Source: Prosthecobacter debontii
GTDB lineage: Bacteria > Verrucomicrobiota > Verrucomicrobiia > Chthoniobacterales > Chthoniobacteraceae
Assembly: GCA_945861385.1 (NCBI GenBank)
Contig: CAMAUI010000020.1
Coordinates: 1 to 50,449 of the forward strand
DNA length: 50,449 nucleotides
Reading direction: 5' to 3'
The position numbers and the translations under genes are program-made. Numbering within the stretch: position 1 is the first letter of the stretch; every line of letters starts with the position of its first letter. Below, piece after piece: positions 50,423-50,449 of this stretch. Under the pieces are notes generated by a model. The model was not told the DNA's origin and searched no databases. It worked only from the letters and a program-made list of their open reading frames with translations.

Positions 50423-50449
50423 ACCTCGGGGCGGATGGATGGCTGAAGG

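Overview
The window is a GC-rich (by eye over 60% G+C), gene-dense bacterial segment whose content fits the Planctomycetes/Verrucomicrobia group, most likely a verrucomicrobium of the Chthoniobacter type. The pointers are a Ser/Thr kinase with a TPR tail next to an ECF sigma factor, a giant exported protein beginning with an 'EPLEARIAPA' motif, a DUF5690 transporter, and an N-acetylneuraminate lyase with an MFS partner. This assignment comes from gene content only. Adjacent genes are very often coupled by 4-bp ATGA or GTGA stop/start overlaps, and this helped fix many starts.

Layout. 1-4611: a TPR protein (5' end outside the window), a transmembrane Ser/Thr kinase and an ECF sigma factor. 4842-16390: the centrepiece, a plus-strand phosphonate cluster with phnW, phnA and phnY (2-aminoethylphosphonate to phosphonoacetaldehyde to phosphonoacetate to acetate plus phosphate), then a Rieske oxygenase of the betaine-demethylase type, a DAAO-fold flavoprotein and a dimethylglycine/sarcosine-dehydrogenase-like flavoprotein with a folate-binding domain. 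I infer that this is a pathway that strips N-methyl groups from an N-methylated aminoethylphosphonate before the C-P bond is cut. The cluster is interrupted by a minus-strand sialic-acid module (nanA-like lyase, MFS transporter, decayed nanM-like mutarotase). Both edges of that module carry copies of the Rieske/flavoprotein gene junction. 16387-17757: a DUF5690 transporter, possibly the importer.

17758-20246: a toxin-antitoxin patch (ParD-like antitoxin with a broken ParE-like toxin, a VapBC-like pair, and a second small pair) flanked by imperfect direct repeats. 20247-28527: a GT2 glycosyltransferase, two GT-C-like membrane proteins, a site-2 protease, a SurA-like chaperone/PPIase and two ABC-2 permeases. 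28671-30019: wreckage of a type ISP restriction-modification gene beside a tRNA-Arg gene that has lost its 3' third. 30087-35227: an anchored TPR protein, a DUF2459 lipoprotein, an alkaline-phosphatase-fold protein without its catalytic residues, apt, and a PAS/HisKA/receiver protein without an ATPase domain. 35341-40332: polysaccharide genes (O-antigen-ligase-like protein, a WecA-type initiating transferase split by an in-frame stop, gmd). 40337-50449: a rhomboid protease, tRNA-Gln, an exported sugar-isomerase-like protein, cinA, a 1092-residue metzincin-type protein, a MITE-like element, OppC/OppB-type permeases and a periplasmic TPR protein.

Decayed genes recur across the window (nanM, parE, ISP RM, tRNA-Arg, the WecA-type gene, the duplicated operon junction), so this is a region of repeated insertion and deletion. 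All calls rest on reading the sequence and on memory of the families; no database search or alignment program was run.
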